Shown here piece by piece: positions 30,202 through 38,619 of a stretch of DNA of 64,000 nucleotides. The notes below the pieces were generated by a model. It ran no database searches and was not told where the DNA came from. It saw only the letters and a list, made by a program, of their open reading frames with translations. Numbering within the stretch: the stretch's first letter is position 1; each line of letters opens with the position of its first letter. A program made the translations under genes and the position numbers. The DNA is taken from NCBI RefSeq assembly GCF_013408925.1, contig NZ_JACCAB010000001.1, forward strand, positions 3,322,879 to 3,386,878. The letters are read 5' to 3'. Source of the stretch: Pedococcus badiiscoriae (GTDB taxonomy: Bacteria; Actinomycetota; Actinomycetes; Actinomycetales; Dermatophilaceae).

Positions 30202-31169
30202 CAGGACTTCGCCAGCCTCTGCTTCTCGGCCTCGACGTCGAACGCGGCCGGCGGCCACTGCGGGTTCATGGTCTCGAGGTGCTCCAGGACCAGGTTCTGG
30301 ACGGCGAGCCGGGCGTACCACCTGCGGTCGGCCGGAACGACGTACCACGGGGCCGCCTCCGTCGAGGTCTTCTCGAGAACGGCCTGGTAGGCCTCCTGGT
30401 ACTGGGGCCAGCGCAGGCGCTCGTCGACGTCGCCGGGGTTGTACTTCCAGTGCTTGTCCTCGCGCTCGAGCCGTTCGGTGAGCCGTGCCTTCTGCTCGTC
30501 CGACGAAATGTGGAGCATCACCTTGACCACCGTCGTCCCGTCAGCGACGGCCTTGGCCTCGAAGTCGTTGATCTGGGCGTAGCGCCGCGACCAGGTCGCG
30601 CGCGGCACGAGCTCGTGGACCCGGACGATGAGGACGTCCTCGTAGTGGGAGCGGTCGAAGACGCCGACCTGACCCGGGCTGGGCATGGCGTTGCGGATGC
30701 GCCACAGGAAGGGGTGCTTGCGCTCCTCGGCCGTGGGGGCCTTGAAGGCGGTGTACTTGACGCCCTGCGGGTCCATCTGGCCGACCACGTGGCGCATGAT
30801 GCCGCCCTTGCCGGAGGTGTCCATTCCCTGCACCACCAACAACAGGGAGCGCTTCACGGCGCCCCTGGACTCGGCATACAGCCGCTCCTGGAACTGGCTG
30901 ATCTCGCCCGCGCGGGCGGCGAGGGCCTCCTCCCCGTGCTTCTTGTCCCCGTCGAAACCCGGAGTCGAGTGCGGGTCGCAGTCCGCCAGGATGAACCCGT
31001 CACCGACCCTCAACGCGTCAGCGAACACGGTGGGCGCCGGGACGCCCTTGTCGGACGCCGCCGTGGCGTCCAAGCCCGCGACCTTCGACTTCGGCTCGCC
31101 CATCGCCTTCTTGCCGCCCTTGGACTGCTTGCCGGCGCTGGCCTTCGTGTCCTGCTTCCCCTTGCCCAT
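30201..31169 (-). CDS. ppk2: Polyphosphate kinase 2 (PPK2) family protein
   Basis: A 322-aa P-loop kinase. Walker A is VVQGMDTSGKGG and Walker B is VGVFDRSHYEDVL, the PPK2 hallmark, with the lid region SSDEQKARLTERL and DPQGVKYTAFKAPTAEE between and around them. It transfers phosphate between polyphosphate and nucleotides (mono- or diphosphates, depending on subclass, not decided here). The first ~35 residues are Lys/Gly-rich and disordered. CAGGAT lies six bases before the ATG, so it may be leaderless. It is followed by the VOC gene. Confidence 0.93.
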   Translation of the reverse strand: MGKGKQDTKASAGKQSKGGKKAMGEPKSKVAGLDATAASDKGVPAPTVFADALRVGDGFILADCDPHSTPGFDGDKKHGEEALAARAGEISQFQERLYAESRGAVKRSLLLVVQGMDTSGKGGIMRHVVGQMDPQGVKYTAFKAPTAEERKHPFLWRIRNAMPSPGQVGVFDRSHYEDVLIVRVHELVPRATWSRRYAQINDFEAKAVADGTTVVKVMLHISSDEQKARLTERLEREDKHWKYNPGDVDERLRWPQYQEAYQAVLEKTSTEAAPWYVVPADRRWYARLAVQNLVLEHLETMNPQWPPAAFDVEAEKQRLAKS

Positions 31170-31181
31170 TGACGCATCCTG
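31170..31181 (-). promoter_or_regulatory. Leaderless promoter -10 of ppk2
   Basis: CAGGAT, then six bases, then the ATG at 31169; the first base departs from TANNNT. Confidence 0.45.
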
Positions 31182-31230
31182 TCATCGCAGGTCGCGGCGC
31201 GCGAGGGATGCGACGTGGTCAGCGCCGCGG

Positions 31231-32238
31231 TCAGGGCCGCACGTCGTGGCGCGCGAGCGAGGTCAGCCTCGAGATCGCCCGGAAGTACTTCTTGCGGTAG
31301 CCGCCCGCGAGCATCTCCGCGGAGAACACCTCGCCGAGCGGCACGCCACTGGCGAACACGGGGATGTCGGCGTCGTAGAGCCGGTCCGCGAGCACGACCA
31401 GCCGCAGTGCGACGGCCTGGTCCACCACCGGACGGACGTGGGTCCACCCGACAGCGGTGACCCCGTCGAGCATCGAGCGGTACCGACTGGGGTGGACCGT
31501 CGCGAGGTGACGCGTCACGTCGACGAAGTGGTCGAGCAGCCCACCCTCGATGTCCACGCCCGCGCGCACCTCGTCCTCGGACGACGGCGGCGGGCTGTCC
31601 ACGCTGTCGCGGTGCCGGTAGTCGGGGCCGTCGACGGTCAGGACCTCGAAACGCGCGGACAGGGCCTGGATCTCGCGGAGGAAGTCCTCGGCGGCAAAGC
31701 GTCCCGCCCCCAGCGCGTCGGGCAGCGTGTTGGACGTCGCGGCCAGCGACACCCCCGCGCCGGCCAGCCGTCCGAGCAGGGTCGCCATCAGCACCGTGTC
31801 GCCGGGATCGTCGAGCTCGAACTCGTCGATGCACACCAGCTGGTGGCCGCTGAGCGCCTCGACGGTGGGCTGGAAGCCGAGGGCGCCGACGAGGTTGGTG
31901 TACTCCACGAAGGTCCCGAAGGCCTTGGGGCCCTGGGCTTCGTGCCACAAGGACGCCAGCAGGTGGGTCTTGCCGACCCCGAAGCCCCCGTCGAGGTAGA
32001 TCCCGCGACCGGACCCTTCCGACGCCTTCCGGCGGCGGAACCACTGGCCACGGGAGGGCTGCCCCAGCGACGCGGCATACGCCTCGAGACGCTCGATCGC
32101 CGCCGCCTGGGAGGGCTCGGACGGATCCGGCCAATAGGTCGTGAAGCGCTCGGCATCGAACCTGGGAGGAGGCACCAAGTCGCGCACCAGCCGCCCGCGG
32201 TCCAGCTGCGGGGATCGGTCGAGAAGGGAGCCGGGCAC
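31231..32238 (-). CDS. zapE: AFG1/ZapE-type ATPase
   Basis: A 335-aa P-loop ATPase of the AFG1 group. Walker A is GIYLDGGFGVGKTHLL, Walker B is HQLVCIDEFELDD, and the sensor region LAATSNTLPDALGAG follows. In E. coli ZapE regulates the FtsZ ring; the mitochondrial homologue assists proteolysis. The actinobacterial role is unstudied. The GTG at 32238 gives the normal length; the longer frame to 32316 runs through the neighbouring promoter. TAGGCT lies seven bases before it. It is divergent from a pyrimidine-reductase-like gene, a pairing often seen in actinobacteria. Confidence 0.9.
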   Translation of the reverse strand: MPGSLLDRSPQLDRGRLVRDLVPPPRFDAERFTTYWPDPSEPSQAAAIERLEAYAASLGQPSRGQWFRRRKASEGSGRGIYLDGGFGVGKTHLLASLWHEAQGPKAFGTFVEYTNLVGALGFQPTVEALSGHQLVCIDEFELDDPGDTVLMATLLGRLAGAGVSLAATSNTLPDALGAGRFAAEDFLREIQALSARFEVLTVDGPDYRHRDSVDSPPPSSEDEVRAGVDIEGGLLDHFVDVTRHLATVHPSRYRSMLDGVTAVGWTHVRPVVDQAVALRLVVLADRLYDADIPVFASGVPLGEVFSAEMLAGGYRKKYFRAISRLTSLARHDVRP

Positions 32239-32287
32239 GACGTGGAGCCTAGTGAAGACAGATCGGGAGAAATGCAACACTGTGCCC

Positions 32288-33004
32288 ATGCGCCTGCTGC
32301 TCGACTCGTCCGGCACCCACGCCCCCGGTGCACAGATCGACGCCGCTGCCCTGCCGGACCTCTACGCCGCGCCGGCCCGTCGCTGGCTGCGGGCCAACTT
32401 CGTGGCCACCCTGGACGGCGCCGCGAACGGCACTGACCAGCGTTCGGGGAGCATCAACACCGAGGCGGACCACGTCGTCTTCGACCTGCTGCGCCGGATG
32501 ACCGACGTGGTGGTCGTCGGGGCGGGCACCGTCCGGGCCGAGGGCTACCCGTCCCTCCAGGCCGAGGACCCCCAGGCACCGCCCCTCGTGGTGGTCAGCC
32601 ACTCCGGACAGCTGCCGGTGAGCGTCGCCGAGGGACCCCCCGGATCGGTCCTGCTCGTGACCCGCAGCGGCGCCGACGCGCGCGCGCTGGACGCCTCCCG
32701 CGACCTGATCGGCGAGGAGTTCGTGCTGACGTCGGGCGCGGACGAGGTCGACCTGGTGCGGATGCGAAACATGCTGGAGGACAAGGGCTTTCGACAGATC
32801 CTGTGCGAGGGCGGTCCGACCCTGCTCGGGAGCCTCCTGCGCGCGGGGGTCGTCGACGAGCTCGACCTCACCTGGTCGCCGCTCATCGTGGGCGGCGAGC
32901 ACCCGGCCATCGTGAACGGACCGGAGGTCAACCTGCCCGCCTCGCCTGCCGTGCTCCTGGAGGAGGGCGGCAGCATCCTCGGACGCTGGTTCGTCAACCG
33001 CTGA
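32288..33004 (+). CDS. RibD C-terminal-like / dihydrofolate reductase-fold protein
   Basis: A 238-aa reductase of the RibD C-terminal family. NFVATLDGAANGTDQRSGSI carries the substrate region, VVVGAGTVRAEGYPSL the nucleotide site, and LCEGGPTLLGSLLRAGVVDELDLT the conserved EGGPTL block. Full riboflavin pyrimidine reductases have this fold, but lone copies like this one often reduce other substrates. The ATG at 32288 has AACACT six bases upstream and no ribosome-binding site. Confidence 0.87.
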   Translation: MRLLLDSSGTHAPGAQIDAAALPDLYAAPARRWLRANFVATLDGAANGTDQRSGSINTEADHVVFDLLRRMTDVVVVGAGTVRAEGYPSLQAEDPQAPPLVVVSHSGQLPVSVAEGPPGSVLLVTRSGADARALDASRDLIGEEFVLTSGADEVDLVRMRNMLEDKGFRQILCEGGPTLLGSLLRAGVVDELDLTWSPLIVGGEHPAIVNGPEVNLPASPAVLLEEGGSILGRWFVNR

Positions 33005-33055
33005 CGTCGTCCACCACTGACTTCGTCCGCTGACACCGCATCCGGCGGCAACGAC

Positions 33056-34234
33056 TCAGGTCGCCACGAACTCCGCGACCGACCTCTCCCAGCGACCAGG
33101 GTCGACGTTCCACTCCTTGGTGTGCCGAGCCCTGTCCCACCGCTCCATCGTCACCAGGTCGGACCGGGCGGCCGCCAGGGCCAGCGAGGGACCCACGGGC
33201 ACGAACTCGTCGTCGACCGAGTGGATCAGCAGGATCGGGTGCGACAGCTCGCCGGCCCGCGCCACCCAGTTCGTCTTGGCGACGTCCACGGGGTCGTGCA
33301 CGCCCACGAGGCGTCGGGCCGATCGGCGGCCCATCAGCGCACGGCCGAGGCCGCCGATGGGAGCCGGGATGCCGTTGGCCCGCGCGTGGTGCGCCAGCAC
33401 GTCACCCCAGTCGATGACCGGCGCATCGAGCACCACGTGGGTGACGTGGTCGGCCAGCCAGGAGCGGCTGAGGGTCTGCAGGACGATCGCCCCACCCATC
33501 GACCAGCCCACCAGGAGCAGCTCGCGCGCCCCGCGCTGGACGGCGTGCAGGCCGGCGTCCTCGATGTCGCGCCACTCGGACAGACCGAGGTTGTAGCGCC
33601 CGTCCGGTCCGCTTCGCGCCCCGAGGTCGTTGCGGTAGCTGGGGATGATCACGTTGATCCCGCTGTCGTGCAACGGCTTCACGGCGCGCAGTCCCTCGTG
33701 GCGTCTCGCGCCGCGGCCGTGCACGAGGATCGCCCAGCGGTGCGACGGGGTTGCCGCGGGGACCACCCAGGCCGGCATGGTCCCGAGCTCGGTGAGGACG
33801 TCGACGTACTCGGTGCGCAGCCCCAGCGACCGGTCCGGAGGGCTGCAGAAGTAGTACTGGTTCCAGCGGCCGAACCCTCCGGCGAGGTGTCCGAAGTCGA
33901 CCCCGAGCAGCTCTCGCCGGACACGGCCCGATCCCTGGTCGAGCTCCAGGACCTCGCCCAGCCTGGCGTGACCGCGCTCCCCGTCGAGCCACAGCCCGTA
34001 CCGCCCCGGCGAGACCGTCTCAGGGTTCACCCCCAGGGTCACCGAGTCGTCGGCGACGGCCAGGATCTGGGTGTCGTCGGGACGCTGGCGGTCGGGGGTG
34101 AGGACGCGGCGGGCGAAGTACGTCGCGGCCCCCACTGACGTCAGGGCGCCGGCCGCCAGGGCGGCCCCGGTCGTCACCGCGCCGGCGATGGCCGCCTTGC
34201 GGCCCGGTGACGGAGGGTTCGACCCGCCGGCCAC
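33056..34234 (-). CDS. Alpha/beta-hydrolase with N-terminal membrane segment
   Basis: A 392-aa hydrolase. A hydrophobic segment near the start (IAGAVTTGAALAAGALTSVG) is a signal anchor. The nucleophile Ser lies in LVGWSMGGAIV, the oxyanion part in ILVHGRGARRH, the acid in IHSVDDEFVP and the His in WDRARHTKEW. Substrate unknown; esterase or peptidase are possible. The GTG at 34234 shares its first base with the ligD stop (TAGTG), so the gene is coupled to the ligase. The longer frame up to 34300 is inside ligD. Confidence 0.85.
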   Translation of the reverse strand: MAGGSNPPSPGRKAAIAGAVTTGAALAAGALTSVGAATYFARRVLTPDRQRPDDTQILAVADDSVTLGVNPETVSPGRYGLWLDGERGHARLGEVLELDQGSGRVRRELLGVDFGHLAGGFGRWNQYYFCSPPDRSLGLRTEYVDVLTELGTMPAWVVPAATPSHRWAILVHGRGARRHEGLRAVKPLHDSGINVIIPSYRNDLGARSGPDGRYNLGLSEWRDIEDAGLHAVQRGARELLLVGWSMGGAIVLQTLSRSWLADHVTHVVLDAPVIDWGDVLAHHARANGIPAPIGGLGRALMGRRSARRLVGVHDPVDVAKTNWVARAGELSHPILLIHSVDDEFVPVGPSLALAAARSDLVTMERWDRARHTKEWNVDPGRWERSVAEFVAT

Positions 34235-36384
34235 TAGCGCTCCCCCAGCACGTCGGCGAGGTCGAAGCTGACCGGCTCCTCGAGCTGGTCGTAGGTGCAC
34301 GACCGCGGCTCACGGTCGGGGCGCCAGCGGACGAACTGGGCGGTGTGACGGAACCGCGCACCCTCCATGTGGTCGTACCTCACCTCGACGACCCGCTCGG
34401 GCCGCAGCGGGGTGAAGGACAGGTCCTTGCCCGCGTTCCAGCGCGACGTCGCCCCGCTGGTCGGGGTGCGACTGCCCATCTCCTCCTTCGCCCAGGCCCA
34501 CGGGTGGTCGTCGAAGTCGGTGACCAGGGGCTGCAGCTCGTCGAACAGCTCCTTGCGCCGAGCCATCGGGAACGCCCCGATCACGCCGACGCTCATCAGG
34601 GAACCTTCGTCGGTGTACAGGCCGAGGAGCAGCGAGCCGATGAGGTCGTCGCCGGCCTTGTGGGTGCGGTAGCCCGCCACGACGCAGTCGGCGGTGCGCT
34701 CGTGCTTGATCTTGAGCATCAGCCGCTTGTCAGGGACGTAGGCGATGTCCAGCGGCTTCGCGATGACGCCGTCGAGGCCGGCCCCTTCGAACTGCTCGAA
34801 CCAGTCCTTCGCGACGGCCGGGTCGTCGGTGGCCCTCGTCAGGTGGATCGGTGCCTTGGCCTGCGCCAGCGCCTGCTCGAGCAGGGCGCGCCGTTCGCCG
34901 AAGGGGCGCTGCGTCAGGTCGTCCTCGCCGAGAGCCAGCAGGTCGAAGGCCACGAAGCTCGCGGGCGTCTCCGACGCCAGCCTCTTCACCCGGCTGGCAG
35001 CGGGGTGGATCCGCTGCTGCAACGCGTCGAAGTCGAGGCGGTCGCCGGTCGCCCCGATGAGCACGATCTCGCCGTCCACGACGCACTTGTCGGGGAAGTT
35101 CGCCAGCACCGCCTCGACGACCTCGGGGAAGTAGCGCGTCATCGGCTTCTCGTTGCGGCTGCCGATCTCGACCTGGTCGCCCGAGCGGAAGATGATCGAG
35201 CGGAACCCGTCCCACTTCGGCTCGAACAGGTAGTCACCGGTAGGGATGCCCTTCACGGGCTTGGCGAGCATCGGCGCCACCGGGGGCACCACCGGACCCC
35301 ACACGGAGCGCAGGTCGGCATCCCGCTCGGCCTTCGGCGGCATGTAGTCCTCGTCGGACTTGTCCTGACGGCGCTTGCTCGGCTGCACCCGCGGCGGCTC
35401 CCCCGGCATCTTCGGGTAGTCCGGCGGGAAGTTCAGCTCGCCCAGGCCCCTCTCCTCGATGTCCTTGTCCCACAAGGCGATTGCCGCAGTCACGTCACCG
35501 ACCGCCTTGTCCATGTCCGCCCACGCATCCCCCTGGGCAGCGACGATCCCCGGCACGGTGAGCACGGTGAAGTCGCTGGGGCTGACACTCGAAAGCGCGT
35601 CCCAGGTGACCGGCATACTCACCGGCGCCCCGGGCAGTGGGCGGGGGCTGTAGGCCGACGCGATGGTGCGGTCGCGGCACGCCTGGTTGAAGTCGACGAA
35701 GACCCGCTCACCGCGTTGCTCCTTCCACCACGAGGTGGTCACGAGGTCGGGCAGGCGACGTTCGAGCTCACGGGCGATGCCGATGACCCCGTGCCGCACG
35801 TCGAGGAACTCGTGGGTGGGCGCGATCCGGACGAACACGTGCACGCCGCGGTTGCCGGACGTCTTGGCCCAGCCGGTCAGGCCGACCTCGGTGAGTAGCT
35901 CGCGCAGCACGAGGGCCGCCTCGACCGCGTCCTTGAAGTCGCGTCCCGGCTGCGGGTCGAGGTCGATGCGCAGCTCGTCGGGCTTGTCGACGTCGGAGGT
36001 GCGGACCGGCCACGGGTGGAACGTCACCGTGTTCATCTGGATCGCCCACACCACGGCGGCGGGCTCCTCCACCACGACCTGCAGGTGCCTGCGCCCGGAG
36101 GGATACGTGCACATCACCGGGTGGATGAAGTCAGGCATGCCCTTGGGCGGGTTCTTGGTCCAGAACTCCTCGCCCGTGATGCCCTCGGGGAACCGCTGGA
36201 GCGTGACGGGACGGTTGCGCAGGGCCCCCATGAAGCCGTCCGAGACGTCGACGGCGTAGCGCGCCAGGTCGAGCTTGGAGATGCCGTCATCGGGCCAGAT
36301 CAGCCGGTCGGGGCTCGAGATCCGCACCAGTCGCGATCCGTCAGGTCCCCCCGGGACCTCCAGCTCGGTTGCCTTTGCCACCAT
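34234..36384 (-). CDS. ligD: LigD-like polymerase-ligase without phosphoesterase domain
   Basis: A 716-aa protein with two domains. Residues ~15-310 are an archaeo-eukaryotic primase-type polymerase with the catalytic pair Asp141/Asp143 in RIDLDPQPG, plus GNRGVHVFV. Residues ~360-710 are an ATP-dependent DNA ligase with the adenylated Lys390 in FEPKWDGFRS, DGEIVLIG and DGVIAKPLD. Mycobacterial LigD also has a 3'-phosphoesterase domain (POL-PE-LIG); here the linker (~310-360) is only charged and disordered. It belongs to bacterial end joining, but no ku gene is in the window. TAGGCT lies six bases before the ATG. Confidence 0.92.
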   Translation of the reverse strand: MVAKATELEVPGGPDGSRLVRISSPDRLIWPDDGISKLDLARYAVDVSDGFMGALRNRPVTLQRFPEGITGEEFWTKNPPKGMPDFIHPVMCTYPSGRRHLQVVVEEPAAVVWAIQMNTVTFHPWPVRTSDVDKPDELRIDLDPQPGRDFKDAVEAALVLRELLTEVGLTGWAKTSGNRGVHVFVRIAPTHEFLDVRHGVIGIARELERRLPDLVTTSWWKEQRGERVFVDFNQACRDRTIASAYSPRPLPGAPVSMPVTWDALSSVSPSDFTVLTVPGIVAAQGDAWADMDKAVGDVTAAIALWDKDIEERGLGELNFPPDYPKMPGEPPRVQPSKRRQDKSDEDYMPPKAERDADLRSVWGPVVPPVAPMLAKPVKGIPTGDYLFEPKWDGFRSIIFRSGDQVEIGSRNEKPMTRYFPEVVEAVLANFPDKCVVDGEIVLIGATGDRLDFDALQQRIHPAASRVKRLASETPASFVAFDLLALGEDDLTQRPFGERRALLEQALAQAKAPIHLTRATDDPAVAKDWFEQFEGAGLDGVIAKPLDIAYVPDKRLMLKIKHERTADCVVAGYRTHKAGDDLIGSLLLGLYTDEGSLMSVGVIGAFPMARRKELFDELQPLVTDFDDHPWAWAKEEMGSRTPTSGATSRWNAGKDLSFTPLRPERVVEVRYDHMEGARFRHTAQFVRWRPDREPRSCTYDQLEEPVSFDLADVLGER

Positions 36385-36396
36385 GGCGCGAGCCTA
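36385..36396 (-). promoter_or_regulatory. Leaderless promoter -10 of ligD
   Basis: TAGGCT, then six bases, then the ATG at 36384. Confidence 0.6.
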
Positions 36397-36529
36397 GTCG
36401 GGCCCTCGTCACCGGGCCGTAAGGATGGCCGCGACCACCCCGGGGACCAGAATCGACCTCGATTGCGTTGAGATGGTCGTGAAGCTGTTTCGACGAAGCC
36501 CAGTCACCGTCCCCCGAAGGAGTCGCAGC

Positions 36530-36964
36530 GTGAGCATGGACCAGACCGACCGCACGTATGCCGTGTCGAAGACCGACGAGGAATGGCGCGCCGAGCTCAG
36601 CCCGGCCGAGTACCAGGTGCTGCGCCAGGCCGGCACCGAGCGCCCCTACGTCGGCGAGTACACCGACACCAAGACCGAAGGTGTCTATGCCTGCCGGGCG
36701 TGCGGCGCCGAGCTGTTCACCTCCGAGACGAAGTTCGACAGCCACTGCGGGTGGCCGTCGTTCTACTCGCCGCTGGCGGGCGACTCGGTCGAGTACATCG
36801 AGGACGTCTCGATGGGGATGAAGCGGGTCGAGGTGCGCTGCGCCACCTGCGGCAGCCACCTCGGGCACGTCTTCGAGGGTGAGGGCTATGGCACCCCCAC
36901 AGACCAGCGGTTCTGCATCAACTCGATCTCGATGACCCTGCGCCCCCAGGCCGACGCAGGCTGA
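36530..36964 (+). CDS. msrB: Peptide-methionine (R)-S-oxide reductase MsrB
   Basis: A 144-aa MsrB. The zinc cysteines are in YACRACG and RCATCGSHLGHVF, the substrate region in SHCGWPSFY, and the catalytic Cys in QRFCINS near the C-terminus. It reduces methionine-R-sulfoxide in proteins. The GTG at 36530 is preferred because AAGGAG lies seven bases upstream; the ATG at 36536 is 13 bases away. The open frame continues to 36425 without a start signal. The position near hemQ is common in actinobacteria. Confidence 0.94.
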   Translation: MSMDQTDRTYAVSKTDEEWRAELSPAEYQVLRQAGTERPYVGEYTDTKTEGVYACRACGAELFTSETKFDSHCGWPSFYSPLAGDSVEYIEDVSMGMKRVEVRCATCGSHLGHVFEGEGYGTPTDQRFCINSISMTLRPQADAG

Positions 36965-36994
36965 TCGCGAGCGAGGCCGTGGCAGGCGGCGGAT

Positions 36995-37891
36995 CTACGG
37001 AGCCCGACGGGTGAACCGTGGGTCCGTCTCCCACCACGGACGATCAGACTCCTCCTCGAGGTCGAGGCGGGCGTCGACGAGCGCTGCCTCGCGCGCGTCC
37101 GACCGGACCCAGACCGCAACCGTGGCCGCCAGCAGGGGAAGGCCCACGACCTCGGCGATCCCGAACATCGCCCCGCCCCCGAGCCGCTGCTGCCACAGCG
37201 GATCCGGTGCGGCCAGGTAGGCCGCCACCGGCGCTCCGAGCAGCGACGGGGAGGCCATCACCACGACCCCGGGCACCGCGTCGAGCAGGCCGTCGCCGAA
37301 GGCGATCAACACCCGCACTCCCGCGGTGCACCAGGTCGGCACCAGCGCCTCGCCCAGGAGTGGCAGGACGAACACCAACCCGCTGACCAACAGCACTGCA
37401 TACGTCAGCTCGCGGACCCAGGCCGAAGCGACCGACGCCGCGAGCCATCCCGTGGTGAACACCAGCAGGTGCAACGCCGTGGCGACCACCGAGCCGACCA
37501 GGGGGAAGAACACGACTCGGGCCACGCGGCTGCCCACCACCCGGTCCAGGCCACGCGTCGCCCCCGGGCCCAGTGCACGCCGCGCCAGTCCCAGCGGATC
37601 CCCCAGGGCGATACCGATGGGCGTGATCGCCGCGAGGACCGCCGACTGGGCTGCGGCGGCCACGAACGACGTGCTCCGCGCGGCCGCGAGACCCCCGTCG
37701 GTCGCCAGCACCAGCGAACCGATCCCGACGACGTAGAAGACGAGCGGTCGGAGCACGGGCACGTGCTCCCCCGATCGGCGCAGCGCGACCAGTCCTGCTG
37801 CGTACGCCACGCTCAGCAGCAGGGCCACCAAGGTCCCGAACGGGGACACCACCCAGCGGGTGACGATGTCGCTGAGGGTGAAGACGGTCAT
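36995..37891 (-). CDS. CtaG-type cytochrome c oxidase assembly membrane protein
   Basis: A 298-aa membrane protein with seven to nine hydrophobic helices, starting VSPFGTLVALLLSVAYAAGL and including HLLVFTTGWLAASVA and GIAEVVGLPLLAATVAVW. The pattern fits the CtaG/Caa3 assembly family, which helps insert copper into cytochrome oxidase. Histidines, expected for copper handling, are few (HVPVL, HLLVF), so the assignment is tentative. The ATG at 37891 gives a clean N-terminus; the longer frame to 38005 overlaps hemQ. It starts 11 bases after the hemQ stop and is likely cotranscribed. Confidence 0.75.
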   Translation of the reverse strand: MTVFTLSDIVTRWVVSPFGTLVALLLSVAYAAGLVALRRSGEHVPVLRPLVFYVVGIGSLVLATDGGLAAARSTSFVAAAAQSAVLAAITPIGIALGDPLGLARRALGPGATRGLDRVVGSRVARVVFFPLVGSVVATALHLLVFTTGWLAASVASAWVRELTYAVLLVSGLVFVLPLLGEALVPTWCTAGVRVLIAFGDGLLDAVPGVVVMASPSLLGAPVAAYLAAPDPLWQQRLGGGAMFGIAEVVGLPLLAATVAVWVRSDAREAALVDARLDLEEESDRPWWETDPRFTRRAP

Positions 37892-37901
37892 GACTGCGAC
37901 C

Positions 37902-38615
37902 TCAGCGCAAGGACGCGAGCAGCTCGTCGACCGGCACCCGCCGGCCCGTGTGGAACGGCAGCTCCTCGCGGACGTGCATCCGCGCCCGCGAGGCGCGCAG
38001 CTCACGCATCAGGTCGACGATGCGGTGCAGCTCGTCGGCCTCGAAGGCCAGCACCCACTCGTAGTCGTTCAGCGCGAACGAGGCGATCGTGTTGGCCCGC
38101 ACGTCGGGGAAGTCGCGAGCCTGCTGGCCGTGCTCTCGCAGCATGTCGCGACGCTCGGCGTCGGGCAGCAGGTACCACTCGTAGGACCGCACGAACGGAT
38201 AGACGCAGATGAAGTCCTTGGGCGGCTCGTCGCCGAGGAACGCCGGGATGTGGCTCTTGTTGAACTCGGCCGGCCGGTGCAGCGCGGCGGCCGACCACGT
38301 GGGTTCGAGCAGGTGGCCGAGCTCGGTGCGCAGCAGCGAGCGGTAGGCGCGCTGGACGTCCTCGATGCGCTCGGCGTGCCACCAGACCATGAAGTCGGCG
38401 TCCGCGCGCAGGCCGCCGATGTCATAGATGCCGCGGGTCACGACGCCTTCTGACTCGAGCCGGGCGAAGAGGTCCTCGACCTCCTTGGCCATCACGTCCC
38501 GGCTGTCGCCCAGCGGCGCGGTGACGGAGAAGACCGACCACATGGCATACCGGATCGAGTCGTTGATCTCCCGGATCCGGGCTGCGTTGGGGTTGGACGG
38601 GTGTGGCTCGCTCAT
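37902..38615 (-). CDS. hemQ: Coproheme decarboxylase HemQ
   Basis: A 237-aa chlorite-dismutase-fold protein. [20 protein letters not shown], then [20 protein letters not shown] and [14 protein letters not shown] are the conserved core; the His in REHG is the expected proximal haem ligand and the Tyr in YPFVRSYEW the decarboxylation residue. HemQ turns coproheme into protohaem in the last step of the coproporphyrin-dependent pathway. The ATG at 38615 gives the normal length. It lies four bases after the hemY stop, so hemY-hemQ-ctaG-like form one transcript. Confidence 0.94.
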   Translation of the reverse strand: MSEPHPSNPNAARIREINDSIRYAMWSVFSVTAPLGDSRDVMAKEVEDLFARLESEGVVTRGIYDIGGLRADADFMVWWHAERIEDVQRAYRSLLRTELGHLLEPTWSAAALHRPAEFNKSHIPAFLGDEPPKDFICVYPFVRSYEWYLLPDAERRDMLREHGQQARDFPDVRANTIASFALNDYEWVLAFEADELHRIVDLMRELRASRARMHVREELPFHTGRRVPVDELLASLR

Positions 38616-38619
38616 GGGC

